A stretch of DNA of 64,000 bases from Lepidostoma basale. Lineage: Eukaryota; Arthropoda; Insecta; Trichoptera; Lepidostomatidae. The stretch's first letter is position 1; each line of letters starts with the position of its first letter. Location of the stretch: contig JAHDVF020000862.1 of assembly GCA_022606425.2 (NCBI GenBank), forward strand, positions 83,322-147,321. The letters are read 5' to 3'. The position numbers and the translations under genes were made by a program. The notes under the pieces are model-generated. The model ran no database searches, was not told where the DNA came from, and worked only from the letters and a program-made list of their open reading frames with translations. Below, one piece after another: positions 1-9,945 of the stretch.

Positions 1-118
1 ATTTACTGTTTAAAATAATTATTTTTTTTACCTACCTGTATAGTCATAAGCGCCTTGGTTTAATACTGTAATGTTTATGATTTAAAAATAAATTGAATTG
101 AATTGAATTGAATTGAAT
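1..118 (+). repeat. 3' end of an unresolved element with (AATTG)n tail
   Basis: AT-rich sequence ends in five and a half copies of AATTG (91-118). This is the kind of microsatellite tail left at the 3' end of a LINE. The body lies upstream of the window, so the family cannot be named. Confidence 0.4.
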
Positions 119-539
119 CTATCTAATATTATCACGTGAGCCAACAAAATGCTTGGTTTTGTTCTACGGAACGCAAGATCTTTTTCCAACACAACGGCGA
201 TTCGTCGACTGTATGAAGCGCTGGTTCGTAGTAACTTGGAGTACTGCTCTATCATTTGGGACCCCAGAGAAAGAACAGTCATCTTGGAACTAGAAAGGAT
301 CCAGAAACGATTTTTAAGATATTTATACCTCAGGGAGTATAACTATGTATTATCCTTTTTTGTACCCCTCACTATTTCTCACAGGAATGTTGGATTTCAA
401 CACTCTTGAAACTCGTCGAATGATCTCTCTAGGTAAGCATTTTTTTAAACTACTATTCGGAGGTATTTACAATCCAGGAATACTGAGAGAACTAAATCTA
501 TATGTTCCCCATAGTTATAGCAGAGAAAGGGGGCATATA

Positions 540-1824
540 TTAGGTCCTTACATATGAAATTGGCATTTTGCCGTACTGGCAACTTTGATCTCAAATATCT
601 TCTCTTTGGTTAGGAATTCCAAATTCAAATTTATACAGCTATTTACTCAAGTATTTGTGTTTCGAAAATTATAATTAATTTGTTTTTTCCTCAGTTGTTT
701 TTTTTCTTTGCGTCACTCAGTTTACAAAATGGAAAATTTGAAATATCGCGTTATTTATGAGTACGAGTTCCACCGTGGCACCAGTGCTGCAGAAACGGCT
801 CGAAGGATTAATGATGTGTATGGCGACGGTGCCGCAAAAGAAAACACAGTGCGTTTTTAGTTCCAACGTTTTCGTTCTGGAAATTTCGACCTGCAGAACA
901 AGCCCCGTGGACGGCCGGAGACCAAAGTTGATAATGAAGAATTGAAGGCTATTGTGGAAGCGAATCCATCGCAAGCCACGTCCGAGTTAGCTGCAGGCTG
1001 CGATGTTAGTGATAAAACTGTTTTAGTCCACTTGAAGCAAATTGGGAAGGTGAAAAAGCTTAAAAGGTGGGTACCTCACGAATTGAGTGAAGCAAATCAA
1101 CAAACGCGCGTTGACTGCTCCGTTACATTACTCAACCGGCACAATAATGAAGGGATTTTGAATCGAATCATTACCTGTGATAAAAAGTGGATCCTGTATG
1201 ATAATCGGAAGCGCTCATTGCAATGGCTGAACCCTGCCAAACCAGCCAAACCATGCCCCAAGCGAAAATTGACTCCAAAAAAGTTACTTGTGAGCGTTTG
1301 GTGGCCTAGTGCTGGTGTCGTTCACTACAGCTTTCTTAAATCTGGCCAGACGATTACGGCAGATGTCTATTGTCAGCAACTGCAAACCATGATAGAAAAG
1401 CTAGCTGCTTAACAACCGAGGCTGGTTAATCGCTCTAGGCCACTGCTGCTTCATGATAACGCTAGACCACACACTGCACAACGGACGGCTACCAAATTAG
1501 AAGAGCTTCAATTGGAATGTCTAAGACATCCACCGTACTCCGGACCTTGCCCCAACAGATTACAATTTTTTTCGAAATTTGGATAACTTCTTGCAAGGGA
1601 AAAAATTCAACTCCGATGGGGCAGTCCAAACCGACTTCAAAGATTTTATTGATTCCCGTCCGAATGTTTTTTTTAGTAAAGGGATCGATGAACTACCTAT
1701 GAGATGGCAAAAGTGCATAGATAGCAATGGTACATACTTTGATTAAATAAATATATTATATTTAAAAAAAATCAACTTTATGTTCCTCCCATACAATACG
1801 TCAATTTCATATGTAAGGACCTAA
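540..1824 (+). mobile_element. Full-length mariner with TIRs and TA duplication
   Basis: The element is 1285 bp, the usual mariner size. It begins TTAGGTCCTTACATATGAAA and ends with the inverse, TTTCATATGTAAGGACCTAA. A TA dinucleotide flanks each side (538-539 and 1825-1826). It sits inside a LINE coding region, which reads through on both sides. Confidence 0.93.
729..1746 (+). pseudogene. Mariner transposase (broken)
   Basis: This was the DD34D transposase that cut and pasted the surrounding mariner. The N-terminal helix-turn-helix half is visible (GTSAAETARRINDVYGDGAA, then NKPRGRPETKVDNEELKAI). The catalytic half shows WVPHEL, TCDKKW (first Asp) and HDNARPHTAQ (second Asp). The block that normally carries the third Asp (HPPYSPDL) reads HPPYSGPCPN here, so that Asp is lost. 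There is an in-frame stop after ENTVRF near 860 and another at 1410-1412. The C-terminus ends near RWQKCIDSNGTYFD-stop. It is certainly inactive. Confidence 0.9.
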
Positions 1825-2252
1825 TATTATTTTATGCCCCAAATTACCGCACAGAGACCCTTCGAAGTTCTCCTATATTGAAAGCGATTCGTCTTTTAAA
1901 TGAGGTTGCAAAAGAGATAGACCTTTTTGAATGCAATTATGGCGAATTCACGAATGCAGCAGCAAGGAAATAACTGGCATATTCATATTCATAAGGTTCT
2001 ATGTATATTTCCTTTGATATTATTTTTTTTCACCCTTTACATCGATTTGGCTCGCGCTGTAATGATGTAAGGTGTTTTTTCAACAAAATAATAATAATAA
2101 ACGGGAGAGTAGTACCCGTTTACGCCGTGGGGAGCGCTGGCAAATAGATTAGCCGCCGGACAAGTACTAACACGTTCAGTTGTATTTCAGCTGCCTGTGT
2201 GCAACGTTACATCTCGCTGGTATTGACTTTGTTGTTTATGTGAGTGTTTATA

Positions 2253-2580
2253 ATGTTCAAGAAAATAGAGAACGCCGCCAGTTGTGAAGTTAGAGCTGTG
2301 ATTAAATTTCTCAACGCGAGAAATGTGCGACCTTGCGATATTCATAGGCAATTGAAGGAGGTGTACGGGGACAATATTATGGATGAGTCACTATTCGGCG
2401 CTGGTGTCGTAATTTCAACTTAGAAGAGATAACACTCATGATGGCGAGCGTTCGGGACGGCCGTCAGTCATTACGGACGAACTGCCGAGTTCAATTGAAT
2501 TCGTTAAGAAAGATCGGCGCATTGCAATTGATGAGATCTGTGAACATTTCTGTACTGTTTCACGAGCAATTTATTCATGA
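2253..2580 (+). pseudogene. Mariner transposase N-terminal fragment
   Basis: A second, unrelated mariner remnant. It starts with an ATG followed by AVIKFLNARNVRPCDIHRQL and KEVYGDNIMDE, then shifts frame and continues HDGERSGRPSVITDELPSSI and RRIAIDEICEHF before a stop. This is the DNA-binding half of a mariner transposase with its GRPS linker. The catalytic half is missing and no terminal inverted repeats were found. Confidence 0.7.
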
Positions 2581-3133
2581 AGTTGTTAACCTTTCCCTTA
2601 CGGTGCTAAAATAAAAACGTGCGTTCCGGTGTAGGGTAGTCGGTACACGTTAAAAAATAGCGATTTTAAAACGGAAAAATAGGAACATTCATAGCTAATC
2701 CCCTTATATAATTATAATTGAAGTAAAAAATTATAATAATTTAGATTTAATTGCTAAAAAACATTAAAAAAAACATCTGGCAACGCTCACGGAACGGGCA
2801 TAGGTCCGCTCTGGTTGCAAGCCCGAAAGCAACTGCCGGCGCGGCGGGACGGCGAGAGTGAGAACATTGAGCTAGAACATATGCAAGAGTGAGATGCGAA
2901 TATAGTGTGACGCACTGAAATCGCTGTATATATGCGAATTTGTTTTCGATTTTCACAAAATACCTCCGATTTACCCAATAAATTCTGATTATTATTAATA
3001 TTATTTTTTTAAATCAATGCGTAAATATATTATGGAGGAATACCTAAAATCTTAACCTTGTATTTATTATATTTATAGAGATATTGATGGTTTTTAGAAG
3101 CAACGTGTAGAAGATACCCATCATAGGGAAGGG
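2581..3133. other. Intergenic, no gene recognised
   Basis: AT-rich DNA with one GC-richer patch (2780-2870). Short open frames here lack any recognisable motif. Confidence 0.5.
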
Positions 3134-3145
3134 AGGGTTAAACAC

Positions 3146-4202
3146 AACAACAACAACAACAAACCATCACGCCGTTTCCCCGCAGGGGTAGGCAGAGAGA
3201 ATGGACCGCCACATTACTCTATCCTGGCAAACCTCTCTAGCTTCCTCCACATTCATACAACGAGTCATACACGCACGTCGCTTCCTCCGACTTCTAACAT
3301 GACCAACCTTTAAAATTTGATTAATTTGGTCATGCCATGTTTTCCTCGGTCTGCCTCGACTTCGTACCCCATTTACATCATTAACGTATACTTTCTTAAC
3401 CATTCTTTCTCCATCCATGTGTTCCATATGTCCGAACCAACGCAGCGATCCTTTCATAATTTTGTTCATAATACCTTCTTTCGCTCTACATTCCTTTCTT
3501 ATATCAGCATTTGAGATTCTGTCGTATATCGTTCTACCACACATACGTCTTAGGGACCTCATCTCTACCGCATTTATTCTACTCTCATCCTTCTGCCAGT
3601 TCCATGCTTCGCTTCCATACATTAGGGTTGGGACCAGAACTCCATTGTGAACGGCCGTTTTCGCTTTCATTGATAAATTCTTGTTTCCAATAACTATTTT
3701 TAAAGCTCCATTCACTTTGTTACCCGCACCAACCCTTCTTGCGACGTCACTATCCGTTCGGGCATCTGCTGTGAACATGCTACCTAAATACACAAATTCC
3801 CTCACCTGTTCCAAGTTCTCTTCGTTCACACTTATATTACAAACTGTCATTTGCTCTTCCCTTTCGAAAACCATCACCTTTGACTTTCCGACATTCATCA
3901 TTAAATCATTTGACTTGCATGCCTCATACATTCTCGACACCAAGACTTATAATTCGTCCGCACTATCCGCAACGAGAACGGCATCGTCCGCGTAAAGCAG
4001 ACAGTTTACAGACAGATCACCCATCTTAGCACCAGCATTTATACCTTTAAGTTCTTTCATACACTTGTCCATATACAGATTGAACAACCATGGAGACATC
4101 ACGCAGCCCTGCTTAACACCCTTCGTGATATCAAACCATGGCGTGATGTCTCCATTTACCCTAACACTGGCAGTGCTCCCTTCGTAGAGAGAAGCAACCG
4201 CC
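3146..4202 (-). mobile_element. 5'-truncated RTE-A LINE with 12-bp TSD
   Basis: This is the longest 3' fragment of the dominant LINE family in the window (here called RTE-A). Direct repeats AGGGTTAAACAC lie at 3134-3145 and 4203-4214 and mark target-primed insertion. The 3' tail is (GTT)n on the minus strand. The coding part covers RT motif B (GVKQGCVMSPWLFNLYMDK), motif C (LLYADDAVLVADSADEL) and the C-terminal domain. Confidence 0.9.
3167..4202 (-). pseudogene. RTE-A reverse transcriptase, C-terminal two-fifths
   Basis: Reading minus, the sequence runs from just before RT motif B through the YADD catalytic motif C. One stop (TAA) follows YADDAVLVADSADEL. A 258-residue open stretch then contains LMYGSEAWNWQ, RSLRRMCGRTIYDR, GSLRWFGHMEHM, RGRPRKTWHDQIN, RRACMTRCMNVEEARE and the terminal SAYPCGETA. 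That tail region is characteristic of insect RTE ORF2. No endonuclease is present, so the copy cannot move by itself. Confidence 0.85.
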
Positions 4203-4434
4203 AGGGTTAAACACCATCTGAATTATGCGAAAATACTGTGATTACTTATCTCAATACACTGGCGACGGAGGAATATAACGCTGGGATACAAAAACTCATT
4301 ACACATTACGACAAATGCTTAAATTTGCTAGGTGCCTAGGTAGAGAAGTAGTTTAAGGTATGTTCTTTACAAATAAAACGTTCTTATTTGTTTATATAGG
4401 GTGTCCGAAAATTAAAGCAAAATTTGAATTTATT

Positions 4435-5041
4435 TATTTATTCAGTAAGGGCAGCATACAGCGATATCAGTATATTAATTAAGAAACATTAAGAAAAATA
4501 ATAAATAAAGCCAATTACATGCTACCACAAATACAATAAACAGTTAATTGAATTTAAGCTAAGGCAAAATACGGTCAAACAAAATGATTGAGAGTTAAAC
4601 ATAATAATAGTAGTAGAAATAAGAACAAAATAAAAAGTATAAATAAAAGTAAAAATAAAAGTAACATATTATAAATATCATGTAACATTATGGTCTCATC
4701 CACGCCGAAAGGGCTCCTATCGCTTTTTTGAAGTTTCGTTCGTTCAAGTGGAAAACATCGATGTCTCCAAAATACTCGTTGTAGTTGTCACAAATCCTGT
4801 ACATTGCCGCGCTTTGAGCGTAGTTAGTGCGATAAACAGGGAGATGGAAAACTTGGCTTGCGGTGTCTTGTGCGAGATGTAGGGGTATTGAGTGTCAATT
4901 TGCAAAGAAGTTCAGAGTTATCAATTTTGTAGTGAATGATTTTGTGAAGCAGCATCATATCATTGAGCGTACGTCTATTTTCGAGAGAGTCCAAGGAATG
5001 AAATATTAAATTGGAAACACAGTTTTTAATCTTTAGATTGT
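4435..5041 (-). mobile_element. 5'-truncated Jockey-like LINE nested in the mariner/Tc1 element
   Basis: Reading minus, the sequence encodes the end of an ORF2: KNCVSNLIFHSLDSLENRRT, LNDMMLLHKIIHYKIDNSEL, and finally DIDVFHLNERNFKKAIGALS followed by AWMRP-stop. A 3' UTR then leads to an (AATA)n-like tail at the left edge. A frameshift breaks the middle. It is younger than the DNA element that it splits. Confidence 0.75.
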
Positions 5042-5077
5042 TTTTTTTTATTGAATCATAATGTACATGGTATAGGG

Positions 5078-5642
5078 TTATTTATGAAATAACACACCAG
5101 GCAAATGGCCTCCACGGCTTTGCTGGCACATACGCACTCTTTTGTCGATAATTTTCATGGCCATTTTGCATAAATGTGGTTGAATAACGTTGATGCAGCG
5201 TTGATGCATTTCCTCTTGTAATGCACGGATGGTTGTGGGCTTGTTGACATAGACCTTTGATTTCAAATAACCCTATAAACAGAAATCTAATGGTGTAAAA
5301 TCACACGATCTAGGGGGCCAATTCTGATCACCGAAATGGGAGAGTACAGAATGGATTTTCACCAACACTCTCACACACTTCTTCGATATTGACATTTGAA
5401 CGGCTTGTAATTGGACGACCAGTGCGTTTAGCGTCTCCAACTGATCCAGTCTCCCTGAATTTTTCAATTAATCTCTTCACAGTTGACGAAGTCCAAACAC
5501 TATTCCGATCATATTTTGTATGAAACATTCGATCTGCGGCCGCCAAAATTTCATTATTTTTGATACATTGTTCAATTATAAAAATACGTTGTTGTATCGT
5601 GCAACGCTCCATTTTTACTAACCCTAAACTGTCAGCTACCAA
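5078..5642 (-). pseudogene. Mariner/Tc1 transposase, internally deleted
   Basis: The N-terminal part carries the helix-turn-helix region (FIIEQCIKNNEILAAADRMF, RLIEKFRETGSVGDAKRTGR). It then jumps near 5345 to the end of the catalytic domain, FGDQNWPPRSCDFTPLDF, then KSKVYVNKPTTIRALQEEMH and QQSRGGHLPGVLFHK-stop. The central catalytic region with the first two acidic residues is missing, and the junction is out of frame. It is therefore a non-autonomous derivative. Confidence 0.8.
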
Positions 5643-5727
5643 ATTATTATTTTTTCGTTGTTGACAACTATTAACTGCACAAAAGGCGGCAAATTCAAAT
5701 CTTGCTTAAATTTTGGGACACCCCCTA

Positions 5728-6021
5728 CTAGATTTTTTTACGATGAACCTCGTAGAAACATTGGGAAATTTAAACAGAAAAAAAATGTTTTTTTGAGGAA
5801 GGAAAAATTCTGGAAGAATACCAAACAATGATTTTTTTTTTATCTGGCAAACGGTCATGTCACGGTATATTATTCTTTTTGTAACAAGTGTAGTATTTTT
5901 TTCTTGAATGTCTATGCTTGTACCTATCATTTTTCTTTTAAAATGAAAATATATCGTAGGAACTTTTCATAGTCAATAAAATTAAACTCTTCAATATTAT
6001 ATTGGAGAAAATATACATTTT
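5728..6021. other. AT-rich spacer
   Basis: No gene or repeat recognised. Short minus-strand frames are lysine- and phenylalanine-rich and look like composition artefacts. Confidence 0.4.
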
Positions 6022-6350
6022 CTAACTAACAAACCATCATGCCGTCTCCTCGATGGGGTAGCCAAAAATAATGGACCGCCACACTATTCACTCTTGACAT
6101 TTCTCGGTTCCTCAACATTCATACATCGTGTCATGCACGCACGTCGATTTCTCCGACTCCTAACATGGGTGACATTTAATTTTTGATTTATTTGATCGTG
6201 CCACGTTTTCATCTATTTCAAGTTTCATTAACATCGTTAACATATACCTTTTTTTAATTCATTCGCACCCCATTAACTTCTTATATTTCCATTCGACACT
6301 CTATCATACACAGATTTTTCACACATTCGTCCGAGAGATCTCATTTCTAC
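6022..6350 (-). mobile_element. RTE-A 3' fragment
   Basis: The minus strand ends with the family 3' signature (GGTAGCC..., GACGGCATGATGG, then GTTTGTTAGTTAG). The RTE-A C-terminus can be followed in several frames. TACATTTT occurs on each side (6014-6021 and 6353-6360), a possible TSD. Confidence 0.7.
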
Positions 6351-6360
6351 TGTACATTTT

Positions 6361-6685
6361 CTAACTAACTAACCATCACGTCGTATCCTCAATATGGTAG
6401 GCAGAAAGAATGGACCGCCACACTGTTCTCTCTTGACATTTCCCAATTTCTCAATATTCATGCATCGTGTCATGCACGCACGTCGATTTCTCCGACTCCT
6501 CGCGTGGCTGACATTTAATGCTTGATTTATTTGATCGTGCAGTGATTCCCTCTATTTCTAGTTCTATTTACATCGTTAACATATACTTTTTTTTACCATT
6601 TTTTCTTCATTTATTCTTTCCATGCGTCCATACCATTTTAATGATCCTTTCATTGTTTGGTTCATAACACTTTCATTTTAATTTT
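6361..6685 (-). mobile_element. RTE-A 3' fragment, tandem to the previous one
   Basis: Starts directly after the previous copy with tail CTAACTAACTAACCATCACG. It shows the same C-terminal region in decayed form. Both copies point the same way, so the second inserted at the edge of the first. Confidence 0.7.
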
Positions 6686-6824
6686 CTAAGAGTTATAATA
6701 TATTAAGGTTTATTGACCCTGACAATTTTCTCTTACAATGTCAAGTATTTGATTTTTCTTACAATGCGAATTATATATATTTTTTCGCAATCATAAATTA
6801 TTATCAAAATTAAATACCCAAATA

Positions 6825-7043
6825 GCTAACTATCTAACCACCATGCTGTTTCGTCGGAGGGGTGTGGACCACCATACTGCTCTGTCCTGACACCTTTCGA
6901 GCTTCCTCTCCATTCATACATTGTAAGATACACGATCGTCGAATGTGAATGTACAAGATAATAATAGTTAAACTGTTGTACATAAGCAGTGTGAGTGGAA
7001 AGAGAAGCCGTGGTAGACCAAGGAAATCAATGGCATTACGAAA
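6825..7043. mobile_element. Two RTE-A scraps in opposite orientation
   Basis: 6825-6947 is the minus-strand 3' terminus (tail CTAACTATCTAACC). 6961-7043 is a plus-strand piece reading SSVSGKRSRGRPRKSMAL. They are head to head, indicating rearrangement or a twin-priming inversion. Confidence 0.6.
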
Positions 7044-7195
7044 TTATTCAAATATTAAATATGGAGTTAAGTATAATTTTTCTTCTGTATTCGCCATAAT
7101 TGGCACTTTTTGCCCTATTCACAATGTTTCGGGCCACAGCGCCCTTCCTGTCTTTTGTCTTTCCTTGTAAGGAAATAATTACGACAATCAAATGA

Positions 7196-7445
7196 TTTTA
7201 CCGAAATCTCTTGATGGAAGTTCATTTTAAATAATAATTAAATAAAACGATGTTTTTTTAAACTTGTAAGTAGGACAGACCAGTCTGTTGATGCCGACGA
7301 GTCTGGCGAAAGCGGTCGCTGTCGACATACAGACAAAGGGTGAAATTAGTTAAATGAACATCGTTTTGACGAATTTTTTATGAATTAAATAATTTTTTTC
7401 CACTTCTAAAATTAAAAAAAAAACATCGTTTTATTTAATTATTAA
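7196..7445 (+). mobile_element. Foldback family FB-2, decayed copy
   Basis: One-sided tail (CTCTTGATGGAAGTTCATTT) followed by ACGATGTTTTTTTAAAC and the core GATGCCGACGAGTCTGGCGA, then AAGCGGTCGCTGTC. The partner arm near 7425 ends AACATCGTTTTATTTAAT. It shares tail and core with 18787-19436 but is rearranged internally. Confidence 0.6.
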
Positions 7446-7454
7446 TAAGCAAAT

Positions 7455-7845
7455 AATTAAAATTCTTGCTAGAGTTGGATTGTTTTAAGTGCCTTATTAC
7501 ATTTATTTAAAAGAACGGTGGGTACGTGGAATATAAATTAAATAAACAAAAAATTCCGGATCGTCCAGCTGACAACATGTGCACCATCTAAAAGAACATT
7601 ACGTATTTGTTATTTTATTTTATATCTTTGTATTTTATATTATTTGTTTAAGATTAATTTTGTGGATGTTGGACGATCGAAGTGTGCGCGGGAGATGCCT
7701 GTTGGTGGCGATGAGGTTCGCAACCCATCACACCGCGTCTCCCGCGGGGGCGAAGAGAGAAGGATGGAGTGCCGCAGCTGTTAAAGTGTGGCAGTCGTCC
7801 ATTCGTTCTGCATACCCTTGCGGGGAGACAGCGTGATAGTTAGTT
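7455..7845 (+). mobile_element. Non-autonomous retroelement with an RTE-A 3' end (family R)
   Basis: The unique body contains AAGTGCCTTATTACA, then TGTTGGACGATCGAAGTGTG, CGCGGGAGATGCCTGTTGGT and GGCGATGAGGTTCGCAACCC. The last 60 bases are those of RTE-A (GTGTGGCAGTC..., GGGGAGACAGCGTGATAGTT, AGTTA). The same body-plus-tail unit recurs at 31996-32495 and, truncated, at 30470-30622. No protein is recognised and I see no tRNA head. It was presumably mobilised by RTE-A. Confidence 0.7.
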
Positions 7846-8218
7846 ATTTTAATTAGCAAATAATTATTTTTATAATATAATTAATTACTTAAATATGCTT
7901 AATGTGAAAAGTAATCAATTTTATTTCCATTAGCTCAATATGTCTGGTCTATATATTTTGTTATAGTTGCCTTGAATTGTGTTCAGACATTTTCTCTATT
8001 TTGTCTTGACTCGAAATATTCCTTCGGGAAAGCCCGGATTTTCGTATCCGGAGAGACTTCAATGGCAGTGGAAAGTTTTCCGATATATCATTATTTATTT
8101 GTGGTCCGTTTTAGAATTTTCAACTTTTTGGACTTACAGCCACCCCTTCCCTTCAAAAGTTAGTTTTAAGGAATAGTATCAACTCTGGTCTATTATGTTA
8201 CTATTTTTCATATTTTTT
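7846..8218. other. Intergenic, no gene recognised
   Basis: AT-rich except for a patch at 8010-8070. The two short open frames have no recognisable motif. Confidence 0.4.
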
Positions 8219-8602
8219 TTAACTAACTAACTAACCATCACACCGTCTCCCCGAAGGGGTAGGCAGAAATAATGGACTGTCATACTTTTCTCTCCTGACA
8301 CATTTCTCTCGCTTCCTCAACATTCATACATCGTGTCATGCACATTCTTTCTTCATCCATTCTTTCCATGTGTCCAAACCATCTTAATGATCCTTTCATT
8401 ATTTTGTTCATAACTCCATAATTCACATCGCATTCACTTCATTCGACACAGAGTTTCCACACATTCGTCTAAGAGATCTCATTTCTACTGCATTTATTCT
8501 ACTCTTATCCTTCTTTTGCCAGTTCCATGCTTCGCTTCCATACATAAGGGTCGATACAAAAACACCATCGTGCGCTGCCATTTTAGCTTTAACTTTAGCA
8601 AT
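8219..8602 (-). mobile_element. RTE-A 3' fragment with internal deletion
   Basis: Tail AACTAACTAACTAACC at the left. On the minus strand it reads VFVSTLMYGSEAWNWQKK and RSLRRMCG, then the 3' terminus. The segment coding RGRPRKTWHDQIN is missing: the text jumps from the CATGCAC region to the WFGHMERM region. Confidence 0.7.
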
Positions 8603-8829
8603 TTTACTAGTATATAATACCGACGGAGTAATTCGCATTTTAACTATTCGGTGACGTCATCACTCTCATGTTGATCGTCAACCTTTAAATGAGAGGCTGC
8701 GATTTATTTGTTATTTAAAAATATTTTATTTATTTTTAAATGAAAAAAAAAAAATTAGAGAGGCTAAGGAAAACATGTTATGACCAATTTTTTATTATTT
8801 TTTTTAATTTTTTTTTTATGTACACAACA

Positions 8830-8990
8830 TTTTCACCGCCATTCGCACCGCATTCACTTCTTATATTTAATGACACTTTATCATACAAAGTGTCTCATTC
8901 TACTGCATTTATTCTACTTGTATCCTTCTTTTGCCAGTTCCATGCTTCGCTTCCATCTTTGGACACATGGAAAGAAAGAATAAAGAAAGA
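8830..8990 (-). mobile_element. RTE-A scrap with an inverted end
   Basis: 8845-8957 is minus-strand RTE-A (around the KDESRINAVE region). The next 30 bases (TTTGGACACATGGAAAGAAA) are plus-strand RTE-A. Reading continues after FB-1a at 9276. Confidence 0.55.
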
Positions 8991-9006
8991 ATTGTAAAGA
9001 AAATAT

Positions 9007-9275
9007 ATTACTGTTAAAATTTAAAACACTTATATATCACAATTTCTTTTTATTTACTAAGTGTCGCAACAGCTGTTTCGCCAACCGATGTTGGCATCAT
9101 CAGGTGTTACAATAAACGTTTATTGTAACACCTGTTGATGCCAACATCGGTTGGCGAAATAGCTGTCGCGACATTCAGTAAATAAAAAGAAATTGTGACA
9201 CATAACAGTGTTTTAAATTTTAACAGCAATAATGTTGAAGTATCATAGTGTTTCGGCCAAAACAATGGATTATTT
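9007..9275 (+). mobile_element. Foldback family FB-1, copy a
   Basis: A 269-bp palindromic element with arms of roughly 100 bases meeting at 9117/9118. It has a one-sided extension GTTTCGGCCAAAACAATGG at the right. AAGAAAATAT lies at 8997-9006 and 9276-9285, a 10-bp TSD within an RTE-A copy. Each arm carries the CTGATGATGCC - hairpin - GGCGAAAC - AGCT - GT[C/T] motif, intact in the left arm read minus. Confidence 0.8.
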
Positions 9276-9285
9276 AAGAAAATAT

Positions 9286-9945
9286 TATATATGTTAACAA
9301 TGTAAACGGAACAAGATATAGAGGAAGACCGGGGAAAATATGGCACGATTAAATCAATTAAATAATTAATGTTGAACACGCGAGTCGTCGGAAAATCGAC
9401 GTCCGTGCACGGCACGATGTATGAATGTTCATGAATCGATAGTAGTATGTCAGAAAATAACAGTGCAAAGGTCTATTATTTCTAAACTGTTAAATTAAAT
9501 AACTTTGTTTTATGTATCACAATTGTATTTTATTTTATGCGACAGCTGTTTCGTTAACCTATGTTGACATCATCAGGTGTTACAATAATGTATCAAATAT
9601 CAAATTATCGTGATTTTTCGAACCTTTATGTGTATTTGTTCCTATGTCAATTTTAATAATTTCTTTTAAATTAAATATTCAAATTGACATAAGAACAAAT
9701 ACACATAAAGGTTCGAAAAATCACGAAAATTTGAGATTTAATTTATTATTGTAACACCTGATGATGTCAACATAGATTGACGAAACACCTGTCGCGTAAA
9801 ATAAAAATACAATTGTGATACATAAAACCAAGTTATTTAATTTAACAATTTAAAATGTATCGTAGTGTTTCGGCCAAAACAATGGAGTATCTATTATTTC
9901 TGCCTATCCCTTCGGAGAGACGGCGTAATGGTTAGTAAGTAATAA
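9286..9945 (+). mobile_element. RTE-A 3' fragment split by FB-1b
   Basis: 9286-9483 covers the region from the VNDVNG-like part to the MNVEEARE-like part. 9890-9945 is the 3' terminus (TCTGCCTATCCCTTCGGAGA, GACGGCGTAATGG). The interruption is a foldback element with a 12-bp TSD, so the two parts were one copy. Confidence 0.75.
9484..9889 (+). mobile_element. Foldback family FB-1, copy b (best resolved)
   Basis: A 406-bp element bounded by TCTATTATTTCT at 9472-9483 and 9890-9901. It is a long palindrome (arms about 180 bases) plus a one-sided end of about 40 bases finishing in CGGCCAAAACAATGGAGTA. The motif CTGATGATGTCAAC, then TTGACGAAACACCTGTC, lies at 9758-9793 (+). Its mirror image is at 9541-9576 (-). 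There is no ORF. A 12-bp TSD is unlike TA- or 8-bp-type DNA transposons. Confidence 0.85.

Larger units (their letters stand above)
128..1973 (+). pseudogene. LINE reverse transcriptase C-terminal region (two parts)
   Basis: The first part reads ALVRSNLEYCSIIWDP and LELERIQKRFLRYLYL, typical of the thumb and post-RT region of Jockey-group ORF2 proteins. A frameshift near 340 moves the frame to one reading YPFLYPSLFLTGMLDFNTLE and VPHSYSRERG. After the mariner insertion the ORF resumes at about 1833 with PNYRTETLRSSPILKAIRLL and ends NAAARK-stop. Nothing N-terminal (endonuclease or the catalytic RT motifs) is present. The copy is dead: 5' truncated, frameshifted and interrupted. Confidence 0.7.
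122..2101 (+). mobile_element. 5'-truncated Jockey/CR1-like LINE, split by a mariner
   Basis: This is the 3' end of a non-LTR retrotransposon: the C-terminal part of its reverse-transcriptase ORF, a short 3' UTR (1974-2085) and an (AAT)n tail (2087-2101). A mariner element at 540-1824 interrupts it. Coding similarity resumes right after the mariner and reaches a stop at 1971-1973. The last 60 bases match the 3' end of the SINE at 42743-43012. The exact clade (Jockey versus CR1 group) is uncertain. Confidence 0.75.
4399..5725 (-). mobile_element. Internally deleted mariner/Tc1-like element split by a LINE
   Basis: The termini are inverted repeats. The left end reads GGGTGTCCGAAAATTAAAGC. The right end, read inward, is GGGGGTGTCCCAAAATTTAA. 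TA flanks both ends (4397-4398 and 5726-5727). The transposase lies on the minus strand but has lost its centre. A LINE fragment (4435-5041) is inserted near the transposase 3' end. Confidence 0.82.

Noticed and set aside
2760..2980. Short minus-strand frames as a small gene
   Set aside because: Two overlapping frames of similar length, no motif, no supporting signals.
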